A stretch of 33,719 bases of DNA from JAAZNO01 sp964508025 (GCA_964508025.1 CAZDSF010000046.1:1-33719); one strand, 5' to 3'. Shown: positions 15,315 through 23,339, counted from the first letter of the stretch. Translations and numbers: made by a program. Notes: generated by a model from the letters alone, not told the origin.

Positions 15315-15342
15315 ATTCTACTATGAGATCAAGTTTCAACAA
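15315..15342 (-). promoter_or_regulatory. Probable leaderless promoter of the recD2 operon
   Basis: On the - strand, TTGTTG (15337-15342), a 16-bp spacer and TAGAAT (15315-15320) precede the recD2 ATG at 15308 by 6 bp. Transcription would then start at or next to the A of the ATG. The -35 match is moderate. Confidence 0.45.
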
Positions 15343-15366
15343 CTGCCCAAATGCTTCCAATAGGGT

Positions 15367-15372
15367 TATAAT
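15367..15372 (+). promoter_or_regulatory. -10 element upstream of the dehydrogenase gene
   Basis: TATAAT at 15367-15372 is a perfect -10 box. The -35 region (near 15343-15349, CTGCCCA) is poor. Transcription would begin near 15379, exactly where an AAC-rich leader begins. Confidence 0.5.
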
Positions 15373-15377
15373 GGAGT

Positions 15378-15410
15378 GACAACAACAACGACAACAACAA
15401 CAATAACAAT
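15378..15410 (+). repeat. AAC triplet tract in the 5' leader
   Basis: The stretch is nearly pure (AAC)n with two interruptions (ACG, AAT). It would form the first 30 or so nucleotides of the mRNA and be unstructured. Confidence 0.75.
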
Positions 15411-15474
15411 GGAAATATCAACGCAAAGCTGCGGAGGTTTTCAGCCTTCCGCCTTCATCCTTCAGCCTTTCTAA
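15409..15474 (+). CDS. Possible upstream leader peptide (21 codons)
   Basis: ATG 15409 opens a frame encoding MEISTQSCGGF and ten further residues, ending at TAA 15472-15474. That stop is the first part of the TAAGGAGGT Shine-Dalgarno of the next gene. There is no Shine-Dalgarno for the small ORF itself; it follows the unstructured AAC tract. If translated, a terminating ribosome would sit on the downstream gene's ribosome-binding site. There is no run of one amino acid that would mark a classical attenuator. Confidence 0.3.
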   Translation: MEISTQSCGGFQPSAFILQPF

Positions 15475-15485
15475 GGAGGTAGACC

Positions 15486-16625
15486 ATGAACATCACAGTT
15501 TTGGGTGCGGGACGTGTCGGGCAAGCCATGGTCAAAGACCTGGCGCAGGAACCGGAGTTCTACGTCACGGCGGTAGATATCAGCGAGTCCGCGCTGCAGG
15601 CCCTGGCGGGCATTCCGCGCGTGCATGGCATCTACGCCGACTTGCAAGAGCCGGGGCGAGTGCCAACGCTGATCGCCGGCGCCGATCTCGTGATCTGCGC
15701 GACGCCGGGCTTCCTTGGCTACCAGACAATGCGAGCCATCATCGCAGCCGGCAAAAATGTCGTGGACATTTCCTTTTTTGAGGAAGACCCTTTCTCGCTG
15801 GATGCCCTGGCGCGGGAGCAGGGCGTCACGGCGGTGGTAGATTGCGGCGTCGCGCCAGGGCTGTGCAACATCCTTGCCGGGCACGTGGAGAGCGTGCTGG
15901 AACGCCTGGAGCGGTACGTCTGCTATGTGGGCGGATTGCCGCAGATCCGCCAGTGGCCCTACGAGTACAAAGCCGTCTTCTCGCCCATTGATGTGCTCGA
16001 AGAGTACACCCGCCCCGCGCGCTTCGTCGAATACGGACAAGAAGTGGTGCGCCCGGCGCTCTCCGATATCGAACTGCTGGATTTTCCGGGCGTGGGGACG
16101 CTGGAAGCCTTCAACACCGATGGTCTGCGCTCGTTGCAGCGCACACTCAACGCGCCGTTCATGAAGGAGAAAACACTGCGCTACCCCGGTCACGCCGAAC
16201 TGATGCGCGTCTTCCGGGAGACGGGCTTCTTCGGAACGGCCCCGGTGGCAGTCGGCGGCGTCTCCGTGCGCCCCATTGACCTCATCTCCCGGCTGCTCTT
16301 CGCGCGCTGGCAATTGCAAGAAGGGGAGACCGACTTCACCATCATGCAAGTCATCGTCGAAGGGGAACAGGCTGGGCAACGCCTGCGCTACACCTACGAC
16401 CTGCTCGACCGCTACGACGCCGAGACGCAGACCACTTCGATGGCGCGCACCACAGGCTACACCGCGACCATCGTCGCGCGGCAAGTGCTGCGCGGGCAGT
16501 TCACGCAGCAAGGCGTATGTCCGCCGGAGTTCATCGGGCGGCGCGCCGATTGTTACGCCGATCTGCTCGCCGAATATGCCCGGCGGAATATTCGGCTGGT
16601 CGAAACCGTGGTTCCAATGGCGTGA
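15486..16625 (+). CDS. Saccharopine dehydrogenase/lysine 6-dehydrogenase-like NAD(P) oxidoreductase
   Basis: The 379-residue protein has an N-terminal Rossmann fold with GAGRVG (residues 7-12), then TAVDIS, and ADLVICATPGFLGYQTMRAII. The middle part (VVDISFFEEDPF, VVDCGVAPGLCNILAG) and KTLRYPGHAELMRVF are typical of the saccharopine dehydrogenase superfamily, closest in style to L-lysine 6-dehydrogenases. It probably oxidises or forms an amino-acid secondary amine with NAD(P); the substrate is inferred from family only. AAGGAGGT (15473-15480) gives a near-perfect Shine-Dalgarno 5 nt before the ATG. A 27-nt gap separates it from the glycosyltransferase. Confidence 0.82.
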   Translation: MNITVLGAGRVGQAMVKDLAQEPEFYVTAVDISESALQALAGIPRVHGIYADLQEPGRVPTLIAGADLVICATPGFLGYQTMRAIIAAGKNVVDISFFEEDPFSLDALAREQGVTAVVDCGVAPGLCNILAGHVESVLERLERYVCYVGGLPQIRQWPYEYKAVFSPIDVLEEYTRPARFVEYGQEVVRPALSDIELLDFPGVGTLEAFNTDGLRSLQRTLNAPFMKEKTLRYPGHAELMRVFRETGFFGTAPVAVGGVSVRPIDLISRLLFARWQLQEGETDFTIMQVIVEGEQAGQRLRYTYDLLDRYDAETQTTSMARTTGYTATIVARQVLRGQFTQQGVCPPEFIGRRADCYADLLAEYARRNIRLVETVVPMA

Positions 16626-16652
16626 GGTTGCCCCGCCGGCGAGATCACAGCT

Positions 16653-18866
16653 ATGTCCAGTTCGATCACCAATCTGGCCCATTATCTACAGATTCTCGGC
16701 GATCTACCCGATGATTACGCCGCGCTGCGCCACGCCCTGGCGCTCACCGAAGCCTTCGCTGCGGCTACGCCGCCAGAAGGCGTGGCATTGCCCCTGCACA
16801 CCGGCATCCTCGAACGCCTCAGCCTGCAAGAGTACGCCTGGGGGCGGCTGGCGCAGCAAGCTGCCATCGCCATCGAGACGCTGGCAGCCGGGCTTACCCA
16901 CAAAGAGCTCGCCGCCCTGCTGCGGGGTTTCATCCGCAACGCCGCCCCCATCGAGGCGTCATGGTTATTGGCGCAGCTGGGCCGCTCCAACACCCTCAAT
17001 GCGCTAGTGCGCGACGCACTCGCCCTCCAATCCGAGATAGGGACGCTGCCGCCCGATTTTTGCCACAGTCTGCGCCGCGCCTTCGATACCGCTGAGCGCC
17101 GCCACCGCTCGCGGACGCTGACCACGCTGCTCGACATCGCCGCAGACCTCGGCGCGCCGTTTCTGAGCGCGCAAGAGATAGCGGCGCTGCTGCATGAGTG
17201 GGACGAACATACATCGGTCGTGCTGGCGCTGCTCCGCTACACCGCCGCGCTTCGGCTGGAGGGAATGCTCGAACCACTACATGCGCGGCTGGCGCACAGC
17301 TCCGGCGCACAACCGGCGCTGCGCCTGGCGTTGGTAGATGCCCTTGCCGCCATCGGTGGATTAGATTGTCCCATGCTCGATGCCTTCGCCGCGCGCCTGG
17401 AGCAGGAACCCTGGCCCAATCGCCTGCTGCGAGATTACGTCGCGGCCCTGCGCGCTCCCACACCGCGTCCACCGGCTGAAGGATTGGTCATCGCCCAGTG
17501 CATGTTCCTGGGCCGTATCGGGCAGGCGGGCAAAGGCGACAGCGGGGGCCTGGGCGTCTTTCTCGGCGCGCTCGGCGATGCGCTTGCCCAGACGCCGGGC
17601 ATCGCGCACGTCTACACCCTCGTGCTGCTCAACGCCCCGCCCGAAGACGACTCCCCCCTGACCTTCGAACACACGCCCGGACACACCATCGTCCATATAC
17701 CTATATACGGACAAACACTCACTCAATATCAGATGATGGTGCAGGCAACGGCGCTTCGCACGGCTATCGAGCGGGTGTTGACAGCGCTCAGCATCGAACC
17801 GGACGTGTTCCATGTGCGTTACGCCGATCATGGCTCACGGGCGGCAGCCGAAGTAGCCCGCCGGCGCGGCAAACGGGTCGTCTACACCCTCACCGCCGAT
17901 CCCCACCGACGGCTGCTGCCCGCTTTTGCCGGCGCCGCCGTCAAGGGCCTGGATGCCAAAACGCTGACCTTCGAGCTCGTCCGGGTGCTGGTCGCCGACC
18001 AGATTGTGGCGCTCGCCGATGGTTTTGTGGGTATGCCGACGAGCGAGGGTCTCAAGCCGCTGCGCGCGTACTTTCCACAGCTCATCCTCGACTCGGTAAC
18101 GCGCGCCAAACCCCTGGAGCTCATCGCGGAGGGCATTCAGTTGGGCGAGGTCGAACCGCTGGATGCGCCTGCCAACGACGCCCCGCTCTACGGTCTGTGC
18201 CGCTTCGAAAGCTGCCAGCAAGGCTACCGCCTCGATGCCGGCTTCGAGGCGCGCCCGATCATGCTCAATGTGGGACGGCTGCACCCCGTCAAACAGCAGC
18301 CCTTGCTCGTCGAGGCGTGGGCCGAAAGCGGCTTATGGCGCAGCTACAACCTCGCCCTGATTGGCGGCAACCTGGAGACCCCCAACGCGGTTGAGCGCGC
18401 CATGCAAGCGCGGCTGGAAGCCACCTTTGCGCGCTATCCCGAAGCGCGGGGACGCTTTTGCTTTTTGCCGGCCATGCCCAACGCCCAGGTGCGCCAGCTG
18501 GAGCGCGCCCTGGTCAACGCACTGCCGGCCCGATTGCCCCACGTCTACGTGTGCAGCAGCCTCAAAGAGGAGTTTGGCATCGCCGTGCTCGAAGCGATGG
18601 ATGCAGGATTGCTCGTCTTCGGACCGCGCGCCGGCGGACTTTCCAGCTACATCACGCCGGGAGAGAACGGCTTTCTGATGGATACGAGCAGCGCGGATGG
18701 AATACGCGCCGCCCTGACCGCCATCCTGCAAGAGGAGCGCATCGCCCCTGAACGCCTGCGCGCCATCGCTGCCGAAGGGCAACGCACCGTGCGCGAGCGT
18801 TTCGATATCCGCGTCACCGCGCGGGCCTTCGCCGATTTCTACCTGCGTTGCGCCGCAACGCAATAG
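16653..18866 (+). CDS. GT4-family glycosyltransferase with long N-terminal helical domain
   Basis: The 737-residue protein has about 270 N-terminal residues of Leu/Ala-rich helices without a recognisable motif, then a GT-B fold. The first lobe starts VIAQCMFLGRIGQ and has GDSGGLGVF, the donor-loop equivalent of the GT4 GxGG, and VFHVRYADHG. The second lobe has LNVGRLHPVKQQ and LALIGGN. It ends with SSLKEEFGIAVLEAMDAGL, which contains the EX7E signature, and PGENGFLMD. The layout resembles sucrose synthase or sucrose-phosphate synthase-like enzymes, whose N-terminal part is regulatory. The acceptor is unknown. The Shine-Dalgarno is weak, which fits coupling to the dehydrogenase gene upstream. 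Confidence 0.8.
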   Translation: MSSSITNLAHYLQILGDLPDDYAALRHALALTEAFAAATPPEGVALPLHTGILERLSLQEYAWGRLAQQAAIAIETLAAGLTHKELAALLRGFIRNAAPIEASWLLAQLGRSNTLNALVRDALALQSEIGTLPPDFCHSLRRAFDTAERRHRSRTLTTLLDIAADLGAPFLSAQEIAALLHEWDEHTSVVLALLRYTAALRLEGMLEPLHARLAHSSGAQPALRLALVDALAAIGGLDCPMLDAFAARLEQEPWPNRLLRDYVAALRAPTPRPPAEGLVIAQCMFLGRIGQAGKGDSGGLGVFLGALGDALAQTPGIAHVYTLVLLNAPPEDDSPLTFEHTPGHTIVHIPIYGQTLTQYQMMVQATALRTAIERVLTALSIEPDVFHVRYADHGSRAAAEVARRRGKRVVYTLTADPHRRLLPAFAGAAVKGLDAKTLTFELVRVLVADQIVALADGFVGMPTSEGLKPLRAYFPQLILDSVTRAKPLELIAEGIQLGEVEPLDAPANDAPLYGLCRFESCQQGYRLDAGFEARPIMLNVGRLHPVKQQPLLVEAWAESGLWRSYNLALIGGNLETPNAVERAMQARLEATFARYPEARGRFCFLPAMPNAQVRQLERALVNALPARLPHVYVCSSLKEEFGIAVLEAMDAGLLVFGPRAGGLSSYITPGENGFLMDTSSADGIRAALTAILQEERIAPERLRAIAAEGQRTVRERFDIRVTARAFADFYLRCAATQ

Positions 18867-18918
18867 TTGACGCCAGGGCTATCGCATTTGGGGAACGCTT
18901 CCTATCGGTTGCTGTGCT

Positions 18919-18938
18919 GCCGCTAAAGCGGCTTTTTT
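18919..18938 (+). terminator. Intrinsic terminator after the glycosyltransferase
   Basis: GCCGC-TAAA-GCGGC (18919-18932) is followed directly by six T. It lies 52 nt after the glycosyltransferase stop. Confidence 0.85.
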
Positions 18939-18941
18939 AGA

Positions 18942-18986
18942 GGGTTTTTGTGGCGGGGCCTCGCCCCACCACAAAAACCCCTTTTT
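18942..18986 (+). terminator. Second, longer terminator hairpin
   Basis: The arms 18942-18959 and 18963-18980 pair over 18 bp with one mismatch around a 3-nt loop and are followed by CTTTTT. It isolates the glycosyltransferase unit from the heat-shock operon. Confidence 0.75.
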
Positions 18987-19039
18987 ATCCCTGGTCATGA
19001 CAAACGGGATAACGCTGAACAATTACATAACATCGCTCA

Positions 19040-19067
19040 TTGACAGGCGGTTTCTTCGTGGTATGAT
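19040..19067 (+). promoter_or_regulatory. Heat-shock operon promoter
   Basis: TTGACA (19040-19045), a 16-bp spacer and TATGAT (19062-19067) precede the CIRCE element by 10 bp, as expected for a vegetative promoter repressed by HrcA. Confidence 0.8.
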
Positions 19068-19077
19068 ATGCTCATAT

Positions 19078-19104
19078 TTAGCACTCACAACAACGGAGTG
19101 CTAA
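19078..19104. promoter_or_regulatory. CIRCE operator (HrcA binding site)
   Basis: TTAGCACTC (19078-19086) and GAGTGCTAA (19096-19104) are perfect CIRCE half-sites with the standard 9-bp spacer. The site lies at the expected transcription start of hrcA, so HrcA should repress its own operon. Confidence 0.97.
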
Positions 19105-19135
19105 AACAAGCCGATTACAGGGATACAAAGACGTT

Positions 19136-20236
19136 ATGGAAGCGCCAGAACTAACGACCAGACAAGCGCAGTTACTCGGATACATTGTCAAAGAGCATAT
19201 CCGCACCGCCGCGCCGGTGGCGTCGCGGCTGCTGGTCGAGTATTACAACCTGGACGTCAGCCCAGCCACCGTGCGCAACGAGATGGCGCGGCTAGAAGAA
19301 CTCGGCTATCTGTCTCAACCACACACGTCGGCGGGCCGCGTGCCCACAGAAACCGGCTTCCGCTACTTTGTCGAACGGCTCATGGAGGAACAGACGCTGC
19401 CCCTGGCAGAACAACGACGCATCGCCCACCAGTTCTATCAGGCGCGCGATCATATAGATGAATGGCTGCCGCTGGCAGCCTCGGTGTTGGCGCACGCCAC
19501 CCGCACCGCGGCGTTGGTGACGCCGCCGCAAGCAGTCACAGCGAGTTATCGGCATGTCGAGCTGTTGAGCACCCACGGGCGCGCGGTGTTGCTGGTACTC
19601 GTATTGGAAGGCGGCGCTGTCAAACAACAGGCTTTGGTATTGCCCGAATACCTGTCGCAGAACACCCTGAGCGATATTGCCGACCGGCTGAATCAGCTCT
19701 TCACCGGCTTGACAGCAGCGGCGATCCGCCGCCATCTCATGGATCTGGCCCCCCTGGAGCTCGATTTCGCCCGCCTGGTGCTCAGCCTCATGGAAGACGC
19801 CAAAGACCTGCCTGCAGAAGCCGTCTATCGGCACGGGCTTTCGCAGCTTCTGCGCGAACCAGAGTTCGCCGAGGGTGAAGAACGCTCGCACGGCCTGATT
19901 CGCGTTCTGGAAGAACAAAGCCTGCTGCAAGCCGTCATCGCCGACGCGCTCAGTCCCGCGCTCGGCATCGGCGGAATGCGCATCCTCATCGGCGGCGAAG
20001 GGCGCTGGGATTCGCTGCGCACGTGCAGCGTCATTCTCACCCGCTACGGCGTCGCCAATTACGCCACCGGCGCCTTGGGCGTCGTTGGTCCGGTGCGCAT
20101 GGCGTATGGACGCGCCATCTCGGTGCTCCGGTTTGTCGCAGGCGTGCTCAGCGAGCTCACCTACGAAGCCTTTAGTCCTGGAGACCGAGAACTTGGTCCA
20201 CCCCATTTCACGTTGGATCTCGAGACGCAGAATTGA
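19136..20236 (+). CDS. hrcA: Heat-inducible transcription repressor HrcA
   Basis: The 366-residue protein has the HrcA winged helix at residues 5-75 (LTTRQAQLLGYIVKEHI, VSPATVRNEMARLEELGYLSQPHTSAGRVPTE, GFRYFV). The GAF-like and dimerisation domains follow, with LEEQSLLQAVIADALS and IGGEGRWDSLRTCSVILTRYG. Length is slightly above the usual 340. HrcA binds CIRCE when its fold is kept by GroEL; the site lies 32 bp upstream of the ATG, so regulation is autogenous. The Shine-Dalgarno is weak (AGGGA). It is the first gene of hrcA-grpE-dnaJ-prmA. Confidence 0.97.
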   Translation: MEAPELTTRQAQLLGYIVKEHIRTAAPVASRLLVEYYNLDVSPATVRNEMARLEELGYLSQPHTSAGRVPTETGFRYFVERLMEEQTLPLAEQRRIAHQFYQARDHIDEWLPLAASVLAHATRTAALVTPPQAVTASYRHVELLSTHGRAVLLVLVLEGGAVKQQALVLPEYLSQNTLSDIADRLNQLFTGLTAAAIRRHLMDLAPLELDFARLVLSLMEDAKDLPAEAVYRHGLSQLLREPEFAEGEERSHGLIRVLEEQSLLQAVIADALSPALGIGGMRILIGGEGRWDSLRTCSVILTRYGVANYATGALGVVGPVRMAYGRAISVLRFVAGVLSELTYEAFSPGDRELGPPHFTLDLETQN

Positions 20237-20254
20237 CCCCGACGCTGGGGTCAA
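20233..20254 (+). other. Hairpin at the hrcA stop codon
   Basis: TTGACCCC (20233-20240) and GGGGTCAA (20247-20254) form an 8-bp stem with a 6-nt loop that includes the hrcA stop. No T-run follows. It may be an RNA-processing or stability element separating hrcA from grpE, as is known for other hrcA operons. Confidence 0.5.
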
Positions 20255-20278
20255 TACTTATGGAGGATGAAGAAGACT

Positions 20279-20887
20279 ATGGAAGAAGCTACCATCCAAA
20301 CACCGGAAGATAGCCCCAAGCCGGAACAACCCGTCGAAACCACGCCGGAGGAGATGACGCCTGGTATGCAGGAAATTGCACGCCTCAACGCGGCGCTGGA
20401 ACAGGCCGAAGCGCAAGCGGCGCAGAACCTTGCCGGCTGGCAACGCGCGCAAGCCAACCTTGAGAACTACCGCAAACGCACCGAGGCAGAGCGCGTGGAG
20501 TGGACGGCAAATGCCAACCTCATACTCCTTGCCCGGCTGCTGCCCGTACTCGATGATTTCGAACGCGCCTTTGCCAACCTGCCCGACCCGCTGCAAGAAG
20601 AACCCTGGATCGGCGGCGTCCGGCTGATCGAACAGAAATTGCGCCATGTCCTGGCCCTTGAGGGCGTGGAACCCATTCCCGTGGCCCCTGGCGATGCCTT
20701 CGACCCCTTCTATCATCAGGCCATCCTGTATCAGCAAGCCCCCGGCTTTGACGAGGGACAGATCGTCGCCGAAGTGCAGCGCGGCTACCGCCAGGGTGAG
20801 CGGATCGTGCGCCCGTCACAGGTGGTGGTTGCCAAAGCGCCAGCAGACCACGAGGACGCAAATCAAAAGGCTGTAGAAGCAGCCTGA
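20279..20887 (+). CDS. grpE: Nucleotide exchange factor GrpE
   Basis: The 202-residue GrpE has an acidic, disordered N-terminus, a long coiled-coil (IARLNAALEQAEAQAAQNLAGWQRAQANLENYRKRTEAER), and the C-terminal beta domain with LEGVEPIPV-GDAFDPFYHQAI and VAEVQRGYRQGERIVRPSQVVVAK. It releases ADP from DnaK. The ATG at 20279 is preferred: GGAGG (20262-20266) abuts the earlier ATG at 20267 and is too close to serve it, although the gap to 20279 is rather long. It is the second gene of the CIRCE-controlled operon. Confidence 0.95.
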   Translation: MEEATIQTPEDSPKPEQPVETTPEEMTPGMQEIARLNAALEQAEAQAAQNLAGWQRAQANLENYRKRTEAERVEWTANANLILLARLLPVLDDFERAFANLPDPLQEEPWIGGVRLIEQKLRHVLALEGVEPIPVAPGDAFDPFYHQAILYQQAPGFDEGQIVAEVQRGYRQGERIVRPSQVVVAKAPADHEDANQKAVEAA

Positions 20888-20943
20888 ATCTACAAGCGAG
20901 CGCCCTTGCGCCGTTATAGCCCACCCACGAAGGACAACCCTCT

Positions 20944-22056
20944 ATGGCAGATAGAAACTATTACAGCGTTCTGGGAGTAGAACGAGACGCCGCTCAGGAA
21001 GACATCAAAAAGGCCTACCGGCAGCTGGCGCGCAAATACCATCCTGATGTCAGCACCGAGCCGGACGCCGAAGAACGCTTTAAGGAAATCAACAGCGCCT
21101 ACGAGGTGCTTTCCGATCCTGAGAAGCGCCAAATGTACGACCGCTACGGCACTGTCTCGCCTATGGGCAACGGCTTCGAAGATTTCCGCGACCCCTTCGA
21201 TCTCTTCGCCGAAGTCTTTGGGAATATGGGCGGCTTTGGCTTTGGGCAGGGACGCCAGAGCAACCCGCGTGGGCGCGATTTGCGCACCTCCATAGATATC
21301 ACCTTTGAAGAAGCCGCTTTTGGCGTCGAGAAAACCATCGAAGTGCAGCGGGCCGAAGTCTGCGACATCTGCCACGGCGCGGGGGCCGAGCCGGGCACCC
21401 GCCCCGAACGGTGCAACGACTGCAATGGCGCCGGCAAAGTCCGGCGCACGCAGCAGACGTTCCTGGGCGCCTTCGTCAACATCACTCCCTGTCCCACCTG
21501 CAACGGTTCCGGCACAATCATCCGCACGCCCTGTCATGGCTGTCACGGGACGGGGCGCGTGCGCAAGACGCGCCGCATTCCCATCCGTATACCCGCCGGC
21601 GTGGATGACGGCATCAGCGTGCGGCTGGCTGGCGGCGGCGAACCCGGCGAGCGCAACGCGCCTCCCGGCGACCTGTACGTGGGCATCCGCGTCCAACCGC
21701 ATCCCTACTTCAAGCGGCGAGATAACGATGTGATCGTTGAACTCAAAATCAACGTGGCGCAGGCTGCGTTAGGCGCTGTAGTGCAAGTGCCCACGCTAGA
21801 TGGCGCACAAGATATAACCCTGCAACCGGGCACCCAACCCAACGCCGTGATCCGGCTGCGCGGGATGGGAATTCCCCATCTGCGTGGCAACGGACGCGGC
21901 GACCAGCTGGTCGTGGTGCAAGTCGCCATCCCCACCAAACTCAACGAGACGCAGCGCGAGCTCTTTGAGAACCTGGCCCAAAGCCTGGGCACAGCAGTCG
22001 TAGTCGAAGAAAAACAAAGCCTTGTAGATCGAATCAAAGATGCGCTGGGGCTGTAA
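20944..22056 (+). CDS. dnaJ: Chaperone DnaJ
   Basis: The 370-residue type I Hsp40 has a J domain (residues 1-68) with H33-P34-D35, a short Gly/Phe region (GNMGGFGFGQG), and four CxxCxGxG zinc motifs (CDICHGAG, CNDCNGAG, CPTCNGSG, CHGCHGTG). The substrate-binding C-terminal domains follow, with GDLYVGIRVQPHPYFKR. It stimulates DnaK's ATPase. dnaK itself is absent between grpE and dnaJ, where it usually lies. The Shine-Dalgarno is AAGGA, about 11 nt upstream. The stop TAA overlaps the prmA Shine-Dalgarno. Confidence 0.97.
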   Translation: MADRNYYSVLGVERDAAQEDIKKAYRQLARKYHPDVSTEPDAEERFKEINSAYEVLSDPEKRQMYDRYGTVSPMGNGFEDFRDPFDLFAEVFGNMGGFGFGQGRQSNPRGRDLRTSIDITFEEAAFGVEKTIEVQRAEVCDICHGAGAEPGTRPERCNDCNGAGKVRRTQQTFLGAFVNITPCPTCNGSGTIIRTPCHGCHGTGRVRKTRRIPIRIPAGVDDGISVRLAGGGEPGERNAPPGDLYVGIRVQPHPYFKRRDNDVIVELKINVAQAALGAVVQVPTLDGAQDITLQPGTQPNAVIRLRGMGIPHLRGNGRGDQLVVVQVAIPTKLNETQRELFENLAQSLGTAVVVEEKQSLVDRIKDALGL

Positions 22057-22067
22057 GGGAGATAAAG

Positions 22068-22967
22068 ATGGAATGGCTGGAAATCAGTCTCACAGTTGAA
22101 GCCGAAGCCGCCGAAGCGGTCGCCGAAGTGCTAAGTCGCTACGCGCCCCAAGGCGTCGCCATTGATCTGGGTGACGCGCCCACAGCAGAGCGCGTCACCG
22201 TGCGCGCCTACCTCATCCGCGATGAAACCATCGAAGAGCGGCAGCGTCAGGTTGAGGAAGGGCTGTGGCATCTCAGCCAGATCTGGCCCATGCCGGCGCC
22301 CACCTTCACGCCCATCGCCGATCAAGATTGGACCGCCTCGTGGAAAGCAACGCTGCCCGTGTTACACATCGGACGCCGCATCGTCATCAAACCCTCATGG
22401 CGCAGCTACACTCCCGATCCCAATGCCGCGCAGAGTGATGTCGTGGTGCTGGAGTTAGATCCGGGGCAAGCCTTCGGTACCGGACTGCATCCCACCACAC
22501 AATTGTGCCTTGAGGCTCTGGAAGACCTGCTCCAGCCCGGAATGCGCGTGCTCGATCTGGGCGCCGGGACGGGAATCCTCGCTCTGGCTGCGGCAAAACT
22601 GGCCGCGTCGGTCGAGGTGCTCGCCGTAGATAACGACGCCAACGCGGTAGCCGTCGCGCGGCGGAATGCGCGCGTAAACGACGCCAGCCACGCTATTCGG
22701 CTGCTGCACGGCTCGCTGGCAGATGTCAGCGGCGCCTACGACCTGATTCTGGCAAACATCCTGGCCCCGGTCATCATTGAGATGGCGCGCAGCGGCTTGG
22801 GGGTGCGGCTGCGACCCGAGGGACGGCTGGTTGCTTCGGGCATCCTTGCAGAACAACTGGAAGAAGTCGCCGCGGCCCTGCGAGAGAATGGCATAGATGT
22901 GCTCGACGCGCGGCAAAAGGGCGATTGGGTGGCCCTGATCGCGGGACGTACCCGACCAGCGGCATAA
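22068..22967 (+). CDS. prmA: Ribosomal protein L11 methyltransferase
   Basis: The 299-residue protein is a standard PrmA. The N-terminal substrate-recognition domain (WLEISLTVEAEAAEAVAEVL) leads into the SAM-methyltransferase domain, with DPGQAFGTGLHPTTQLCLEAL, motif I VLDLGAGTGILALAAAKL, and LANILAPVIIEMA. It trimethylates L11. It begins 11 nt after dnaJ, with AAGGGAG overlapping the dnaJ stop, so it belongs to the heat-shock operon, an arrangement known in many bacteria. Confidence 0.95.
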   Translation: MEWLEISLTVEAEAAEAVAEVLSRYAPQGVAIDLGDAPTAERVTVRAYLIRDETIEERQRQVEEGLWHLSQIWPMPAPTFTPIADQDWTASWKATLPVLHIGRRIVIKPSWRSYTPDPNAAQSDVVVLELDPGQAFGTGLHPTTQLCLEALEDLLQPGMRVLDLGAGTGILALAAAKLAASVEVLAVDNDANAVAVARRNARVNDASHAIRLLHGSLADVSGAYDLILANILAPVIIEMARSGLGVRLRPEGRLVASGILAEQLEEVAAALRENGIDVLDARQKGDWVALIAGRTRPAA

Positions 22968-23032
22968 GCAATTGCGGGCCGGCAACGTCTCAAACGCTTG
23001 CCACGCGCCCTACCACCAAGACCGCTGATACT

Positions 23033-23066
23033 AAAACAACGACGGCCTGCATTAGTGCAGGCCGTC
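23033..23066 (-). terminator. Terminator of the infA transcription unit
   Basis: An 11-bp perfect stem (23041-23051 with 23056-23066, loop TTAG) lies between the convergent prmA and infA genes. On the - strand it is followed by GTTGTTTT, a moderate U-tract; on the + strand no T-run follows. It therefore serves mainly infA. The rest of 22968-23087 shows no gene. Confidence 0.75.
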
Positions 23067-23087
23067 GGGGCATTTCAGGAACCGTGT

Positions 23088-23339
23088 TTACAATTCTAAA
23101 TCATCGCCGCCAGCGCGGCGCTTATGGCGGTAAACAATGCGTCCTCGCGTCAGATCGTAGGGAGAAAGCTCCAAGCGTACACGGTCGCCAAGAAGGATTC
23201 GAATATAATACTTCCGCATTTTGCCAGAGAGATAAGCCAGCACCTCATGTCCGGTATCCAATTTCACCTTGAACTGCGTTGCCGGCAATGCCTCAACGAT
23301 TGTTCCTTCTACAACAATCTTATCTTCCTTGGAACTCAT
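23088..23339 (-). CDS. infA: Translation initiation factor IF-1
   Basis: The 83-residue product is IF-1: KIVVEGTIVEALPATQFKVKL, then HEVLAYLSGKMRKYYIRIL-GDRVRLELSPYDLTRGRIVYRHKR. It is an OB-fold protein that blocks the ribosomal A site during initiation. The C-terminus carries an extra 10 residues or so (RAGGDDLEL). ATG 23339 follows AAGAGG at good spacing; the longer frame to 23378 is not needed. It lies 56 nt after an S1-domain gene instead of in the ribosomal-protein alpha operon. Confidence 0.95.
   Translation of the reverse strand: MSSKEDKIVVEGTIVEALPATQFKVKLDTGHEVLAYLSGKMRKYYIRILLGDRVRLELSPYDLTRGRIVYRHKRRAGGDDLEL

Noticed and set aside
15471..16682. 403-codon open frame on the - strand
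   Set aside because: It lies wholly antisense to the dehydrogenase gene, has no motif, and is low-quality His/Arg-rich sequence typical of GC-rich shadow frames.
19292..20254. 320-codon - strand frame
   Set aside because: It is antisense to hrcA with no recognisable domain.
20914..21702. 262-codon - strand frame
   Set aside because: It is antisense to dnaJ and a shadow of its codon bias.
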